64,000 bases of DNA from Spirometra erinaceieuropaei (taxonomy: Eukaryota; Platyhelminthes; Cestoda; Diphyllobothriidea; Diphyllobothriidae). Positions 11,488-24,029 of the stretch are shown piece by piece. The stretch is taken from assembly GCA_902702965.1 (NCBI GenBank), contig CACRXP010000430.1, positions 53,581 to 117,580 of the forward strand. The letters run 5' to 3'. Position 1 is the stretch's first letter; every line of letters starts with the position of its first letter. The notes below the pieces were generated by a model that worked only from the letters and a program-made list of their open reading frames with translations, did not search any database and had not been told where the DNA came from. Position numbers and translations under genes: made by a program.

Positions 11488-13540
11488 TTAGAATACCTCA
11501 GCTGATCGATGGTTTTGCAGCTGGAAACGCATATTCGTAGTTAATTTTGCCGTCTGGATTTGGCGCCACCAAGAAATGTATTTCAGGCAGGCATTTAGTT
11601 CGTCTGCTCTTGACGATGGAGGAATTACAGGTAGTGCTTGCCTGAATTCTCCTACAAGCAGCAGCAGCAGCAGTAATGTCTCCAAATGGTCTGCTGTTTC
11701 CGCGCAAATCTTGCAGTGTTCGATCGATGGCCTCGAGCGCTTTTTGGCTCACGGCGCAAATCTACATCTAACGAAACAGCAGGAGATCGATTTGATGAGC
11801 GCATTTCCGGTTGATTAGGAACTTTTTTCGCGATTTCTTACGTACATATCCCCAGTCACTTTTAACCCCTGGCTGTAGATTCCTGCTGTGAAATCCGCAT
11901 TTTCAACTGTCCTTGAGTAGTCGACGGAAGATATTCTCAGCAATGTGCGATTTATATTTCTCCCATAAATCTATTGGATATGAAGTAGAGCAGGCGGTCA
12001 GTATGACTGCAAACAACGAACGAATTTGATGTGGATGGGACGTGTTGCACGCAACAATAATGCATACATCCCAGTATCGGTAGTTTTCCAATAAGTTAAG
12101 AGCCTGGCATAAACTACGTAAAGTGGCGTGCGTAACGCCGTTGACAGAATTCAATTGCTGAAAAGACGTTGAACCGAACACATTCACCAACACCGTGCGG
12201 AGTAAGAAAAATTCGTCCCAATTGGGACGCACGCTGTGGAGTCAGCCTATCGCAGTTTCTTTGAACATACCAAGGTGTCCGCCGACTCGCTCTCGTTTGC
12301 GTCGTACAAAAGACTTCTGCACCCATTCCCTGTGTAATACATAGGCACTTCCGAATACGGCAGTGTTTTCGCAAACGCTTCAGTTTGGCTTAACGGGAAG
12401 AACGCAATTAATGTGTGTTATCGGTGGCCTTTTGCAAATTTGTATCGGCAAAGTAAACGCATTGCCCATTCTCTAAGTGTACTGCAAGTGAACAACACAT
12501 GGACTTGCTCATGGATGGGAAAAGAAAGAATCCGCCACACGGCTTTGCGACTGTTGACGCATCTTATAGCCCAGTGCTGTGCGATTTCATCGAGTTGTAT
12601 GTCCACATCGCTTTCCTTCCTTTCGTGTTGCAGGCCAAAACCAGCCATGTCGCTGCCTTTGCACACGTACTTACAAATGTACCAAATTCATTTCCCGGAA
12701 TAACAGTTTTCTACGTTTATGTGAACTTCGTTTGCTTTTAAAAGCATAGGCAAATACGAAACAACCCAGCGGTTACCGACTGGTACGTCACCGGTTCGCA
12801 TTCGTACGGTTGCCAAGGTGCGGACGTGTTCCGCTGATCGTTTTCGGTATAAGGGACTTCCGTCGTTACCGGTAACTGCGGTGCATACGAATGCCCCAGA
12901 ATATCACTTCGAGCGTTTTCCGTCAATCATACCGGGGAGTGAGGGGTGTGAGGAGAGTGAATTACGACTAAGGGCACCGCAGAGTTCATTTTATCATATT
13001 CGTCGCCGCGACCTCAGGCAAATCATTGTCGACGTCGGCGTCAGGTAATTCAGCGCATACTGCATACAAATTCAATCATCTCGTGTTTTACCAGGAAGTT
13101 TATCAGCGATTGCAGTCTCTTCCTGAAAACACGTGCTGTGATATCATACCTATTAACCGGCGATAGCATAGGAATTAAGAGCTGATAAATATCCCCCCAA
13201 GTTGGATTAAATGCGAATTTAATGAGTAGGTCCGTACGCCCCGTACTGACATTCATAGGTAATTGCACCCCGGCCGTACCCGAGCATATGGCGTGGACTG
13301 TCTGTGCATGTGGACGACAATATCGTTAGTATTACCACGTCAGTTGTATTACCGTCGTTTACAAGTGCATCGTGCAAATAAATATATTCTTCAACGTGCT
13401 GCTTGGTTTGATTCAAGCGAATGAAATCAGGCGTTCTGTTTCGTTTTTGCCCACAAATCCACAATGTAGTGGGGAAAAAATAGTTCATTCCGCTGCATTT
13501 CAAGTGTGCTTCCTCGTCACTGACTCGGTTCATCGTCTAA
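11488..13540 (-). pseudogene. Helitron Rep/helicase pseudogene, unit A
   Basis: Read from 13540 down, frame by frame, it shows a Helitron transposase. EEYIYLHDALVNDGNTT (about 13400) and SPRHMLGYGRG lead into FAFNPTWGDIYQLL (about 13200; Helitron FTCNPxW, upstream of the Rep/HUH core). Then follow VRMRTGDVPVGNRWVVSYLP (about 12790), SRKAVWRILSFPIHEQ (about 12530), WDEFFLLRTVLVNVFGSTSF (about 12200), LFAVILTACS, and the Pif1-type helicase segment KALEAIDRTLQDLRGNSRPF with GEFRQALPVIP (about 11720-11620). Stops and frameshifts occur between most blocks, and the tyrosine and Walker A blocks are not intact. It is long dead. Confidence 0.8.
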
Positions 13541-13599
13541 ACGTTGAAGTGATATCCATCGGCACCATCCCGAAATGTAAATGGATACTGTGTTGAAAT

Positions 13600-13740
13600 C
13601 GGTCTCCGACTGACCGGTGTATGATGGATGCCAAAATCGTTAGTCTTCCAACGGTTGTTGCCGTACCGTCGTTAACAACAGTATCACGCAAATGAATGTG
13701 TTCTTGAGAGCGCAGCGTGAATGCTGAGCACGGAGTCGTG
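13600..13740 (-). pseudogene. Second Helitron fragment, unit A
   Basis: The minus strand reads SQEHIHLRDTVVNDG then TVGRLTI, a second version of the same conserved Helitron block as at about 13320-13400 but clearly diverged from it. A different Helitron copy therefore abuts the first. The B counterpart is about 28360-28500. Confidence 0.6.
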
Positions 13741-14436
13741 TTTGACGCTGGTCTGCTGTTCCTCGCCTGCGTCTTTCAGCAACTCTCAGCTGGTATTGTT
13801 CATTCTGTTGTTGAATGAAACAGACCTGAAGATGCAGAACGCGGTAGCCGTGACCACAACCGGGCTTTCACAAGCCCGGCTGCTCGACACTGAGCTGACA
13901 TTGAGTGACAGCCCCATTATATGGGTTATGCGGGGGGGGGGAAGTGAGCGGAGTTAACCGCATCCAGTCGTCGTGCCCAAGAATCCCAGCGCAAGGGGTG
14001 ACAGCTCGGTTTTGTGCGTTGTGAGGCAAGTCCAAGTGGAGCCCAAGAGTTGCGTGTATTTTGCTGCAAGGTGGGTAGTTTGCATAGCTGCCCATATTGC
14101 ATCGACCCAGGGGGGGGGGAGGGGAGAGTTCCTGCCCAAGTATCTGCAGGGTGGGGTGAGCGTGGTCGTCGGGCGGAGTACGTGCGTCTGAGCGGATGTC
14201 GGTCAAGTGGCTCGGCGGGCGCACGCGTGTCCCAGCGGATCAAGGTCAAGTGGCCGCAGCAGTTGGTGTTGTTATGCCGGAAAAAAGCATGTTTTTTACC
14301 CATCACAGGCGTACCATCTGCATTTCTATGACGGTGGACAGAACAAAACCAACCGTATGCACTGGCAAGGTTGTGTCAAAAGCTCAGCGCAATCGGAGCA
14401 TTACATTCCGATATTACCTATAAGACAGAAAGAAAT
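13741..14436. other. GC-rich spacer with poly-G tracts, unit A
   Basis: Unusually GC-rich block for this window, with G runs at about 13931-13940 and about 14110-14118 and overlapping open frames on both strands. No protein family is recognised in any frame. Open frames here are expected from composition. The B counterpart is about 28501-29215. Confidence 0.6.
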
Positions 14437-15475
14437 CTTCCATAGAGAACGCTGGGGGTCCCACTGAAGAGCCGAACCCCTCGCAGCTGTGTCACACAGC
14501 GGCAGAATATCGATGAAACACGTGTCTGGGCTTTTAGCAAGTATCTACGTCGAGAGTACGGTATAATACCTTTACCATATGGAATACATACTACTCGTAG
14601 TACTACCTGTTTGTAGAATGTGCATTACGTGGTTATTCCACAGTAGTTGATTGTCTTCGACTCAAATGTTTATTGAAATTTCGGTTCTGACCCTAAAAAG
14701 TCATGTCCCGGAGATTTAACTCCAAGTCCTGCACTGATTAATTTCTGAAATTATGCACCTGATTATTCTCTGGAGTTCATATACCAGAAACCGCCAGAGA
14801 ACGCTGGGGGTCCCACTGAAGAGCCGAACCCCTCGCAGCTGTGTCACGCAGCGGCAGAATATCGGTGAAACACGTGTCTGGGCTTTTAGCAAGTATCTAC
14901 GTCGGGAGTACGGTATAATACCTTTAATATATATATATATATATATATATATTTCGAATAAGAATGATACCTTTGGGAAAATGAACAAACTTTATTTCGT
15001 ATATTTTCCAGTCTGGTTCCCCAGCTCGTCTTCAGACGTGTAGTAAGTGTGAAGAAACAGTCAAAATTTAAACAATGCCGAAAAAATCGATATTGCTTTG
15101 TCATGGCTGAGGATGGGTTAATGCTGTTGGCTGAGGTCACGTCCTGATTGGCTATTACCTTTTCCAATTTTCTTTGAGATTTGTGTACATGGTATCAAGA
15201 TCGATGCGTCGATTGATGTGTGAATCATCAGAGTGAAAGGCCTCTAGAAATTATCGGCATTTCTTATATGAGCAGGAACCGACAATGCGTGTTTTATCCC
15301 AAGCGAATTTGTGCCCAGTTTCAAGAGTATGCCTGGCGAATTGGGATAAGTGGTCCCGCCTCTTCCTGCCAATTGGTGTTCATATAGGCGTGTAGAGGCG
15401 GATTTTCCGGTTTGACCACAATACACAGCATTACAAATGCCACATGGAATCTTATAGACTACTATTTGAAATGAA
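14437..15475 (-). mobile_element. PLE fragment with direct repeats and GIY-YIG domain, unit A only
   Basis: About 1.04 kb present in A but absent from B (join near 29230). Two direct repeats of about 135 bp (about 14446-14580 and 14797-14931) share GAGAACGCTGGGGGTCCCAC and AGCAAGTATCTACGTCG; the second ends in (TA)n at 14927-14952. On the minus strand 15475-15240 reads VVYKIPCGICNAVYCGQTGK followed by SASTRLYEHQLAGRG, a GIY-YIG endonuclease. Partial tandem copies making pseudo-LTRs are typical of Penelope-like insertions. I found no hammerhead ribozyme core in the repeats. Confidence 0.66.
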
Positions 15476-15648
15476 CTGAAAAAGAGCTCTCAAATAAGCA
15501 ATTTTCAACCTATCTATCCTAGTCCAACACACTGGAATCCAGATGAAATTGATTTGCTGATTATATTTCCGTATTTGATGCTAAAGTAATTAGCTATGCT
15601 TAACTGGATGGTGACGAAGGCAGTAATTATGCTTTTTGTCATTTATAG

Positions 15649-15933
15649 ACAGCAAAATATCGGGAGCTATCTGGTTCCCGTACGTCAGATCCAGGTCTGC
15701 TCTAGCAATTTGGAATAAGCCGCTATCGCCGACCGGCAATATAAAGGAATACCAAATTCTTGCGAAGGATATCAAAACAAACGAAAGTTTGGAGTTCAAA
15801 TCAGTGAAGGACTATGCATTGCTCTATATACTGAAGCCGAAGACAACCTACCAAATTACAGTTATTGCTAAAAGCCAAGAAAGTAACCACGTCGGCAACG
15901 CCATTTCAGGAGATGTGACAACATTGGAATTGG
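15649..15933 (+). CDS. Fibronectin type III module, exon type 2, unit A (internal exon)
   Basis: A 285-nt exon (95 codons) with acceptor TTTATAG ending at 15648 and donor GTAAGA at 15934, again phase 1 at both ends. It encodes an FN3 fold: SKISGAIWFPY, a core tryptophan in LAIWNKPLSPTG, and a tyrosine corner in YILKPKTTYQITVIAKS. It is not a copy of exon type 1; the two are distinct FN3 modules that alternate. Joined to the next unit's exon 1 it reads TTLELG-NQYDVHVEAE in frame, so the 1.65-kb intron 15934-17587 joins the end of A to the start of B. Confidence 0.9.
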
Positions 15934-16239
15934 GTAAGATTTTCTCATATATTCTTTAAGAATTTTTTCGGCATTCGACATGTATTCCGTCTGGTTGCCT
16001 AGTGTGGGGCGTCGGGAAATGACAAAAACGACAAAACGAAAAAATTGCATACACAATAAACGAATAGTCATAAATCAGGTCTGTACAATAATAAAAGGGG
16101 AGACAAAATGGCGAAATGTAAGTAGCCAATAGAATTCAGCGTGTGTGAGAGTGTTGAGGGGCGTTCAGTTTTCAGGGGTCAGAGTCTAGTCTTTTCAGGG
16201 GCTTAGAGATGGGGAAGGGGAGGGGGTTTGGCAATTAGT

Positions 16240-16640
16240 TGGCCCAGTTTCATCGCTGTTTCAACGCAACGTGGCAGGTGTGAACACATATGCTGGGTTT
16301 GTCTTTGCCCAGGGGGAGGCTTACAGCTTGTGCAAACTGTTTATGCGAGAACATGGTCGGGCTGCCTAACAGTGTAGCATCTGTCTCTGTCGTCGCAAGT
16401 ATCCGTCGACGCAGGAACTTGGAGGGTCTCACTGGCACCTTATAGATGACTTGGAATGTTTCGTCGACATCTGCTCGGTGAGCCACAATTAAGCTAGAAA
16501 TGTACTTTTCCACGTTCTGATTTTGCCAGGCATTATGGTGTACTCGCATTCGCATAGATGGGTGCCTAGTTGTTCGATCAATATAACCTGCCCCACAGGA
16601 ATAAGTGAACGCGTGTAAGTAGTCTTATCTTGGTGGCTGA
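16240..16640 (-). pseudogene. PLE GIY-YIG endonuclease fragment, unit A
   Basis: The minus strand reads AFTYSCGAGYIDRTTRHPSM, then RMRVHHNAWQN, and ends VDETFQVIYKVPVRPSKFLR. This is the C-terminal GIY-YIG nuclease of a PLE subfamily different from that at 30.4 kb. It lies just downstream of FN3 exon 2, in the short intron leading to unit B, and lacks the RT. Confidence 0.7.
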
Positions 16641-17587
16641 GTACGTGCGCACGATAGCAGTATTTAAATGAATATGTTAGTGTTCGTTCGCTGAATCACC
16701 CCGAAATGGCACTTGTAGAAATAGCTCCTTCCTCCGGGTCGTCAAGACGTCAGATTTTGCAGGATGTTCCTCCATGTGATTGTTGGTGAACTTTGCGGGA
16801 TAGGCGTTTTCGATAAAATCGCGAGTTCACTCTCAAGCGTGTCTTGGTTGCATATTCACCTAGCTCGGTTGGTGAGACATGCAAAAGCGAAAACATGCGT
16901 TTGTCAGATTCGATTTCTCGAATGCTCACGCGGGTATCATCGGTGAAATTAGACAAATATCGACAGATCGGATGAATTCGATTTATTGTACTCCTATCCT
17001 TGCCCTCATGGCGGACCTCGACCAAGGTCCCAGAGGAGCTAATAAATGAACCAGCCCCATATCAGATTTCATCCAGTACGGTATGCTTATCGACATGCGA
17101 AGAAAAACGTTGGGGATTCATGACACAATAAACAAACTTTCTTTCTCGCAGGAAGTTAAAGGTGTTGTTCCCACTTCCGCATCATTCTAGGGGTCCTACT
17201 TACAAGCATTGTGCTTGACGCAAGGCTTAAGGAATAGCTGTCTTGTCTCGTACGCGCAATGAGCAACAAAACGTAAAATTAAGCATCAGATTGCACTTGT
17301 TATAAGTTGCGTGTGTCGGCTAGGTGAATAGACGTTGGCCAGACACTAAGACGTGGGGTTCCATTGTCTATCTATATTGGTGTTTTTTCAGTACCACAAT
17401 TCAGGTGAAGATTTGTAGAGGATAGAGCTTCAAGTTATATCTAAATGACTGTATTTCATCCAGTGAGTAGTCTGGTGAAACGACGTCTACAATGGACACT
17501 TTTTAAGTAACATACGCCTCCAAGATATGTAACTTTTGATTTGTCTGGTCCTTATGCATGGATAACGGTGGTCTCATGTTGTTTCAG

Positions 17588-17899
17588 GCAATCAGTATGA
17601 TGTGCATGTAGAAGCAGAAACAATCGGTCCGGATTCCATTCGCGTCACCTGGAAACCACCGAAAGACTTCACGATCCATGACATACGGGCTTACAGCCTC
17701 TACATATGGGAGTCCTCTGTTGTTCCCAAGGACCTTGAGAAATTAAACGCTGCGCAATATTCGGAACCGGACACCACAACCTACACATTCCAATCCTTGT
17801 CGCCATCTACATCCTATACAGTTCTTGTAAAACTTGTCCCCACGAATACCTCCAGGCTTTCTGAGTTTGGTTTAGCGTCGACTACGACATCGGCAACAG
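17588..17899 (+). CDS. Fibronectin type III module, exon type 1, unit B
   Basis: Same 312-nt phase 1-1 exon as at 1139, with identical splice borders. I count five nucleotide differences from unit A: three silent and two replacing His-Tyr-Ala by Gln-Tyr-Ser in the C-E loop (about residues 48-50). The tryptophan and tyrosine-corner residues are kept. The following intron (17900-29423) holds the same series of mobile-element fossils as in A, minus some and plus others. Confidence 0.9.
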
Positions 17900-18032
17900 G
17901 TTAGTCCATATTTCATGAATACCTGACAGTTATCTTAATCTTTGCTACTGTCAAGAGTGCACTTTTTTTCCTACATATGCATATTCCATTGACAAACTTA
18001 TGATTTTAAAAATTATACGTAAGTAGGCAACT

Positions 18033-18269
18033 GTGGTCCGATTTGACGAGCGATTAAACATGATGAATGATATAATTTGCCAGATGACCATCTCTAGCCA
18101 CTGGTTGCTCATTGCAGTCATTTCAACTACCACCAGTTATTTGAAAATTGTTGCCTTCGATTCTAATGCACATAGCAATTATGTAACAGCAACCTTGTTC
18201 ACACCAAAGCGTTATTTCATGTTTTTTCAACATTTATGCCCGAATCAGCAAATTGGTAGGATAATTTGA
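18033..18269 (+). pseudogene. Possible relic of a third FN3 exon, unit B
   Basis: Same open stretch as at 1583-1819, with an identical translation, 134 bases past FN3 exon 1. The FN3-like F and G strands are kept and the N-terminal half is absent. Confidence 0.38.
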
Positions 18270-18520
18270 AGTTGAATATATGAGGGCGTACCGTGGTTCA
18301 TTATCGAAGACGGCTTGTTTGATTTGCTGACATACGCGACCAAGATTTATCAAAATGTCAACTGTGCAGATACTTTAGTTAACTTGAAATCTAGTGGCTA
18401 CCAAATATCCCACTTCATCCTGGTGTATAATTGTCTGTTCCTGACGTTTGTCACCCGTACGGAGTTTGTTTGCTTCTCGAAGCCATTAGATCTGCGTGAT
18501 CCCATTCCTGATTTTATATA

Positions 18521-19513
18521 CAGTGCGTGACCTATCTCATGAAATGTTGACTGAAATTCTAAAATGCGTTTTCGATTAGGAAGGATTACTTGGTCGCGGT
18601 TGTGAGATTGATTACCAAAAGGCATACTCTTATAACATTTTAGACTCGGCAGGATGTCGGCTTTTAAATGCACTTCTTTTTAACCTCCTGTAGAAAGCGT
18701 GCTCGGTAAAAAATGACTACTTAATTAGCATGCATTTTTCCCATTGATTTTCGATGGTCTTGGAAATTCAAATATATTTTATAGAAACCACAAACAAAAA
18801 TATGCATTCTTTTAGTCAATCAATAGAGAATCACGTCTTCTTTACATTTTAAACTTAAGGTAGTAGTATTATTAGGTTTTAAAAAAGTTTTCTATTTGCT
18901 GAAAGATTTGGAGCCTGATCATTCATTGGATTAGCGCTTAGTGATTACACTTTACAAGGTGCATGCGTTCCGCGTAAAGAAAATCACATATTTTTCTATG
19001 CCATAAAGAAGATATCATAAAGGGTCCATAAAATTTTGCAATGGATGCGGACCATGTTGTACATTTCATGAGGAGCTGTGGTAAACGGCCAGATGCGATG
19101 CTATGTGAATGGACATATCGCGGTCTTAAAAAGTCGCATAATTAGTAACTTTTTTAAAACCTAATTATACTCCTTCCTTCAGTATAAATTAGAAAGAATA
19201 CGTGATTCTCTATTGATTGACTAAAAGAAAGCACATTTTTGTTTGTGGTTTCTATAAAATATATTTGAATTACCAAGACCATTGACAATCAATGGGAAAT
19301 GCATGCTAATTAAGTAGTCATTTTTTACCGAGCACTCTTTCTACAGGAGGTTGAAAAGAAGTGCATTTAAAAGCCGAAATCCTGCCGAGTCTAAAATGTT
19401 ATAAGAGTATGCCTTTTGATAATAAGTATCACAACCGCGACCAAGTAATCCTTCCTAGTCGAAAACGCATTTTAGAATTTCAGCCACCATTTCATGAGAT
19501 AGGTCACGCACTG
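18521..19513. mobile_element. Foldback MITE, unit B
   Basis: Orthologous copy of the 2071 element. Its terminal 12 bases are perfect reverse complements (CAGTGCGTGACC and GGTCACGCACTG), flanked by TA on both sides. Confidence 0.82.
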
Positions 19514-19619
19514 TATGTATGTATGAATAACGGAATTAGTATGCTATCCGGGATGATAGAGTATAGTCAGAAAACTCTTCGGAAAGTCAAAATATACTCG
19601 TGAACTTTCAAGTCGGTTA

Positions 19620-19968
19620 CACCCACCCGCTGTCAAATAAATGAATTTTTTATGTATGGTTATTCGCTCTAGAGGGTAGGGGGTCATCGAGGTTACACCG
19701 AGAGAACATACGTCCATGTTTGTGTGGAAATAACATGTTTTGAAAGGCGTTGGAATTTAGGGGGTTTGAGGGTTTCAGTTGTGGTTCATTCTGTCGAGGA
19801 TGTGCGAAATATTCTACATGGCCGAACATAGACCACAATCTGGTGTCTTATTTTGTGCGCACGTCAATGAGCCGTGAGCGCAAATCTTCGTAATGAGCGT
19901 CCAGGTCGACTTGGCAGTAAATGCTGTTGTTGCTGGAGTGATAAGGCTGGAGAGAACCTCTCACGCCT
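19620..19968 (-). pseudogene. PLE 3' coding tail, antisense fragment, unit B
   Basis: Copy of the 3169-3516 fragment with added frame breaks; only about 62 residues remain open. Confidence 0.55.
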
Positions 19969-20287
19969 GCTTGGTTTTGACACTGGCGATCACTCCAGTC
20001 CCATCCCAGTAAAAACAGCGATCACACTCAAGGGCGTACGCAAACGAGAAACAAGGGCTCCTGTCGACGGATGACCAAATTATGTTCGTTAATGCGGGTC
20101 CCAAGGAGTCGGCGGGCATGCCAAAAATGTATATGAATCTGTGAATGTATGTTTCCGAGCCCATACAATAAATCTTATTTAGATTTGGTCCTTAATTTTG
20201 GAAGCGCCCACACCGCCGTTCACAAAATAACTGCGTCCGACCTCCTTTCTACCATGTCCAACCGCTACTGCGTCGACGAATATCTCC

Positions 20288-21098
20288 TGATGTAAAAACT
20301 AGCTTGCCTATATCGCTTGTTTCGATCTAACGGATATCCCATCAGTTTTGTGAAGAACCGCCTCAGGCGTCTGATACAATCCCCGAGGCCCCACCTCAAA
20401 TGGAGAAGTCGTGACGCACAAATTCTTCTCCCTGTCTTATATGCAGGGGGCCCCAGTAGTTGTCCACCGGCAGCTTAGTTGGTTCTGTATCCGTATTGCT
20501 CATAACCCAGCATCATCAACGCGCGCAGTACTCTCTCGAGAAAATGACCCTATCCTCAAAACGCAACAGACAAATACGACCTATCGCGCCCCCTGCGCTA
20601 ATTGATCCTGCATGTATTTTGGTCACACAGGTCAACGCCTGAGATCTCCTAGTAATGAACACAAACTAGTTGTCTATCGACGTGACCCTCTGTATCTCGT
20701 ATTTGCACACACACACTCCACTGTGACCACTGAATTAACTGAGGTCATCGCCACGGCCAATGCAAAACGGACGAGGGATGTCCTAGTGGCATGGTACTCC
20801 AACGTCCACGTTGACCTGGACGCCCGTTACGAGGGCCTACGATCACGCCTCACCAAGCCGCGCGCCATGCCGCATCAGCGGCTGCTAATCCAGCCACATG
20901 CACTCCCACTAAGCTACTATTCTCCCCCTCCAGCACGGGGAGCCGTTGCTGTTCTCCCATCCACTCTTCCCGGACCAGAACCCACCGTGACCCTGGGTTC
21001 ATATCACCCCTCTCATACTCAAATTTTCCGCCTGTCAATGCTTGTTCAGTCGTGCCAACTCGTCTACTGTGACTCTCTTCATTTCGCCTGACGACGGG
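20288..21098 (+). pseudogene. PLE fragment: post-RT linker plus GIY-YIG endonuclease, unit B
   Basis: Copy of 3840-4650, matching it base for base as far as I can compare, including the same frameshift and the same stop at about 21091. This contrasts with the visible substitutions in the exons and in the surrounding introns. Confidence 0.66.
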
Positions 21099-21819
21099 TT
21101 GGTGTCACCAAATCGAAAATTCACGAGAAGAACCTGATTTTTGCGAAGAACCTCATGCCATCTTCATGCACACATATGCATAGTTTGCCTGATCCATCAC
21201 ACTGGACAGCACAGATACTAACTTTAAGCCCAGACACGTGATCTGCTGACATACTGCCACTGCATTTCGTGGCTGTGAGGCGTTTGACTCCTCAGTGCGT
21301 CCCCCAGCCTTCCCCTCCTATTTTCTGGTGGTTACGCCAAACCGTACACAGAAAGCTGTCGCGTAGTGACTTAATTCGATGATAACTACGACGCCAATGG
21401 AGACGGAAATGGCCACTTCTGATTTATTAGGCGTGGTCAGCCAGCCAGTTCTCCGTAACGACATGTGCCAATGAATTGAGATTCGAGGACTGAATATGTC
21501 GTCAGTGAGTGCGGTACAGATTCGTTGTCCTATCAGTTGCGACCGGGAATACTCACTACGATAAATGGACGCATAATGATCAGGCCATGGAACATTGTCA
21601 TTCAGTGTATACGGATATAGGCGAAAAGTGTGTTATTGACTGTTACGAGCAACGTAGTATTTAAAATGATCTCTGTAGAGGCTGGTTTAGTCATCCGTCT
21701 TTTCACATTCGCATCTGATTGTACCATCGGTGATAGGCAAAAGGCGAAATACACGATTAGAGACACTTTTCGGCACAAAGTATACAACGGCCTGAGTCAA
21801 GTGTGGATCCAACAGGAGT

Positions 21820-22051
21820 NNNNNNNNNNNNNNNNNNNNNNNNNNNNNNNNNNNNNNNNNNNNNNNNNNNNNNNNNNNNNNNNNNNNNNNNNNNNNNNNN
21901 NNNNNNNNNNNNNNNNNNNNNNNNNNNNNNNNNNNNNNNNNNNNNNNNNNNNNNNNNNNNNNNNNNNNNNNNNNNNNNNNNNNNNNNNNNNNNNNNNNNN
22001 NNNNNNNNNNNNNNNNNNNNNNNNNNNNNNNNNNNNNNNNNNNNNNNNNNN
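21820..22051. other. Assembly gap (232 N), unit B
   Basis: Run of N at the orthologous place to the unit A gap, after the same base. C indicates about 1.1 kb missing. Confidence 0.97.
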
Positions 22052-22439
22052 CGCCTTTGCGCGTGCCCAGCTTACTTGAAATACGGGTCGAAGAAAAAAT
22101 TATATCTCCGAAAAAGTCACTACGTTGGTGTCCTTTCACGAGTAATTAGTAAGGCCGTCGATTCTCGTTCGATCCTATCTATGGCTACACGACTCGTAAT
22201 AATGCGATTAGCCCATGTAAATATTACATTGGTTTTGTTCCCGTGTGCGCGGAGACGGCGAAGTATCTGGTTAAATACTCAGGGATAGTTCTGGAGATTT
22301 TCGAATCCTTTAAAATTGTTGATATTAAAAATCAGAACATCTTCAGTTATCGTTGTGCCATTTTGTGTTTAACAAGGCAATTATATCACCTGAATTTTTC
22401 CAAGCATATTCTGCCGCATGCATGAAATTAGAGCAATAA

Positions 22440-23240
22440 CACTTCCGGCCCGGGCGGTTGTTTTTGAGTCTATGAAGGTCACTTTTTTCGGTGGAATTGT
22501 ATTTGAATTGTAAAAACGACTTCGTGTGGTGTACACTTTCTTCCTTCCAGTCTACATTTTTTGTATTCTCTGCCCCCGCAAAGCTGACGTGCACATGTTT
22601 TGCGAGGACTTGAATCTACGTTTTTTTCCAAAATATTCCATCGGCTGAATTTAAATAACAGTTCCGTCACGCACTGGGTTCGTCGTGTAAACCTTCTGGG
22701 ATTTAAATGGGGAAAGATATACTGTAGGTTTTGACCGTGCTCCTTAGTATGGAAACCGTGGTATTCCTTTCCATACAGGACAGCATTTGCGTCTAAAGTT
22801 GATACATGTAAATCGTAGGCCCAAACAAGAACAGAACGGCTTGAGCTTGCAATAAAGCAATGCCACTTCCAGCCTGTTGGACTGCTTTTGAGTTTGTGAA
22901 AGCCACTTATTCCGGTGAAATTTCGTTTGAATTGACAAAAACGACCTCGTGTGTTGTGCATTTTCTTCCTTTCGGTCTACATTTTTACATTATATGCCCT
23001 CGCAAAGCCGCCGTGCACATGCTTTGCGCGGATTTGAAGCTAGGTGTTTTTCTGGAATATTCCAACAACTGGATAGAAATAATATTTCCCACTCGCACTT
23101 GGTGCATCTTATGATCTTTCCGTGATTTAAATATGGTAGGCCATACTGCAGGTTCTGACGATGTTCCCCAGCATGGATTCCGTGACATTTGTTTCCCGCA
23201 CAAGACGCCATTTTCTTCTAGACGTAGTGCACACAAATCA
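22440..23240 (+). repeat. Local tandem repeat, two copies, unit B
   Basis: Counterpart of 5880-6660 with the same two-copy layout and scattered substitutions. Confidence 0.68.
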
Positions 23241-24029
23241 CAGGCCCGGACAAGATTAGAACGTTTTGAACGCTTTTACATCCCTTATGAATTGCAAACA
23301 CTGTTTTCAAAGAATGAAGCGTTCTTTGTGTGAGGAATTATGCAAAGCGACGATAGATGGCCGACCATGAAATAATATTACCAAATTACCACACAACACA
23401 TGCTTGTCGCATTCCTTATATCCGACGATTCAGGCATCCTTTCCAAAATTAAACATGCTTATTAACCTTTATTCAGACTGTTAAGACGCGCCAATTTACT
23501 AATCAAAGGCTGAACTGAGGTCACACGCATATAATGCATGAATAAGAGTTGAACGAATTTTTGACATATGCGAGAATCTGATAAACATGAGAGTGAATTT
23601 CAATGCCTTATCTCACACTCTCCGTGTTTGTATAAGTTTTGTGATATAGGAGCAAAGTGCAGACAATACGACTGGAGGTATATTGGACCGCAATAATTAG
23701 CAAGGCTAAGCTGATCCTCACGCCAGGAATGCTCGACACGAATTTTAACTGCATCAGCATCAGACATCAGCATACGCAGTTCCGTAATGGCAATAAATCC
23801 GTCAACTGGCACTTCAAGCAGTGATCTCAAATACAGCCTTTCCGAATTGCAGTATTCTCTTTAGATGTTGAGAGCATATTGTTACCCTGCAATTTCATCG
23901 ACTTGTGCGGGCAAAAACGGGGCTTGAAACCGAGACACACATGACCCATATTTTGGCAAACAATCCAATACATGAAGAACTACTCGGAGGCCGACAGACG
24001 TCATATCACGCCATTTTGAGTTAAGGTTG

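Larger units (their letters stand above)
1..16960 (+). repeat. Tandem segmental duplication, unit A (about 17 kb)
   Basis: First of three collinear units. Position 4 aligns with 32111, and FN3 exon 1, the foldback element, the PLE fragments, the Helitron and FN3 exon 2 recur in the same order in unit B. The offset to B is 16449 at exon 1 and 13775 at exon 2, so several kilobases of unit-specific indels separate the copies. Private to A are the foldback insertion 6971-8120 and the PLE block 14437-15475. Boundaries are approximate because the window starts within the unit. Confidence 0.88.

Noticed and set aside
13931..14118. Poly-G runs as G-quadruplex or regulatory element
   Set aside because: They are single long runs of variable length between units, more like homopolymer slippage than four spaced G tracts.
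13868..14306. Overlapping open frames of 100-170 codons on both strands (also 28563-29148)
   Set aside because: They lie in a GC-rich stretch where stops are rare; no motif is recognised and neither strand is favoured between the copies.
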